Shown here: one piece after another, positions 6,472-6,714 of the stretch
How positions within the stretch are numbered: position 1 is the stretch's first letter
How the letters are laid out: each line of letters opens with the position of its first letter
NCBI GenBank assembly: GCA_021160845.1
Contig: JAGHBT010000286.1
Span: forward strand, 1-6,714
Source of the DNA: a bacterium
GTDB lineage: Bacteria; Krumholzibacteriota; Krumholzibacteriia; Krumholzibacteriales; WJIX01
DNA: 6,714 nt
Direction: 5' to 3'
Position numbers and translations under genes: made by a program
The notes under the pieces: model-generated
The model's database searches: none
Seen by the model: the letters and a program-made list of their open reading frames with translations, nothing else
Told to the model about the DNA's origin: nothing

Positions 6472-6500
6472 CTAATAAACACCACAACTGCAATTGTCAA
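6472..6500 (-). promoter_or_regulatory. Sigma70-type promoter for the bbs operon
   Basis: On the minus strand a perfect -35 hexamer TTGACA (complement of 6495-6500) is followed after exactly 17 bp by TATTAG (complement of 6472-6477), a 4/6 match to the -10 consensus. Transcription would start near 6465, giving a leader of about 66 bases before bbsA. It is the only strong promoter I can see for the minus-strand genes. Confidence 0.7.
6484..6497. promoter_or_regulatory. Imperfect palindrome overlapping the -35 box
   Basis: ACAACTGCAATTGT is a 14-bp palindrome with six of seven pairs matching. It overlaps the -35 hexamer and the upstream part of the spacer. It could be a second regulator site, but a short imperfect palindrome in AT-rich DNA also arises by chance. 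Confidence 0.3.
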
Positions 6501-6635
6501 GGGAAAAAACAAGTTCTTTGGTCACACCCATAACTTTTAGCCATATTTTTCACAAGCACAAGCTTATTACTAACCAAGGGTGTTGCAACGTGTCCTTTCG
6601 GTAAGCGTGCATGAATGATTTTCCCGAGCAGTGTA
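6501..6635. other. Intergenic DNA upstream of the right-edge gene, nothing assigned
   Basis: This stretch separates the bbs promoter from the hairpin before the right-edge gene. I find no coding frame with a ribosome site, no convincing promoter for the plus-strand gene and no RNA gene. A short distant complement (ACACCC near 6524, GGGTGT near 6579) and the 8-bp palindrome GTTGCAAC are the only structures seen. It may contain the end of a mobile element, but this cannot be shown from the window. Confidence 0.45.
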
Positions 6636-6675
6636 TCATCGGTCATCCACATTTGAAAAGGAGAATGACCGATGA
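6636..6675 (+). promoter_or_regulatory. 11-bp inverted repeat enclosing the ribosome site and start codon of the right-edge gene
   Basis: The arms TCATCGGTCAT (6636-6646) and ATGACCGATGA (6665-6675) are perfectly complementary around an 18-base loop. The loop contains AAAAGGAG (6656-6663), the ribosome site, and the right arm contains the ATG at 6672. Folded in plus-strand RNA, the start codon would be paired. Known cases of this layout include transposase genes (IS10, IS50), where it damps translation from readthrough transcripts; other translational control is equally possible. Confidence 0.6.
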
Positions 6676-6714
6676 GCCAGAAACAACTATCCCCGGCAAA
6701 ACAATCCAGCCTGA
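6672..6714 (+). CDS. Start of an unidentified plus-strand gene (cut by window edge)
   Basis: ATG at 6672 follows AAAAGGAG with about 8 bases between, a good ribosome site, and stays open to the right edge for 14 codons (MSQKQLSPAKQSSL). It is divergent from the bbs operon. The fragment is too short to identify. The hairpin over its start codon is reminiscent of transposase genes, but that is only a hint. A second ATG at 6665 in another frame is too close to the ribosome site to be preferred. Confidence 0.45.
   Translation, partial: MSQKQLSPAKQSSL

Noticed and set aside
1..6714. CRISPR array, tRNA, rRNA, riboswitch or defence system
   Set aside because: No regularly spaced repeats, no cloverleaf or conserved RNA motifs, and no defence or phage protein families are visible; the genes fit a known catabolic pathway.

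Overview
The window carries most of a bbs-type operon on the minus strand. This operon encodes the modified beta-oxidation of benzylsuccinate, or a close arylsuccinate analogue, during anaerobic degradation of toluene-like hydrocarbons. Reading right to left, in transcription order: bbsA (Zn-ribbon/OB-fold thiolase partner), bbsB (thiolase), bbsC and bbsD (a short-chain dehydrogenase pair), bbsE and bbsF (a family III CoA-transferase pair), and the first 144 codons of bbsG (acyl-CoA dehydrogenase, cut by the left edge). The order A-B-C-D-E-F-G matches the established bbs operon, so the hydratase bbsH is expected just outside the left edge. No one gene proves the substrate. The order and the paired paralogues support the pathway strongly, but 2-methylnaphthalene (bns) and p-cymene (ibs) operons have homologous genes.

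The DNA is moderately AT-rich by eye, with strong AGGAGG-like ribosome sites and tightly spaced genes. With this pathway, that suggests an anaerobic hydrocarbon degrader, perhaps a deltaproteobacterial sulfate reducer of the Desulfobacula/Desulfosarcina kind. The organism is inference; nothing in the window fixes the taxon.

How the genes work together: BbsEF moves CoA from succinyl-CoA to benzylsuccinate. BbsG oxidises the product to benzylidenesuccinyl-CoA, and BbsH (not in the window) hydrates it. BbsCD oxidises the alcohol to benzoylsuccinyl-CoA, and BbsAB cleaves that with CoA to benzoyl-CoA and succinyl-CoA, which feeds back to BbsEF.

Layout. 1-434 is partial bbsG. 495-1721 is bbsF, overlapping bbsE (1714-2955) by 8 bp. 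2956-3194 is the longest gap inside the operon and holds a near-perfect hairpin with a TTCG loop. 3195-3941 is bbsD, 3980-4729 bbsC, 4785-5954 bbsB and 5964-6398 bbsA. 6399-6500 is a leader and promoter: a consensus TTGACA -35, a TATTAG -10 at 17-bp spacing, and a 12-bp perfect palindrome over the expected transcription start that looks like a repressor operator. 6501-6635 has nothing I can assign. 6636-6714 is the start of a plus-strand gene whose ribosome site lies in the loop of an 11-bp inverted repeat; its product is not identifiable here.

The most notable points are a BbsC 'pseudoenzyme' that has lost its NAD motifs but keeps Ser-Tyr-Lys, the promoter/operator arrangement, the bbsD-bbsE hairpin, and the right-edge hairpin over a start codon. 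I found no sign of a wholly new system.
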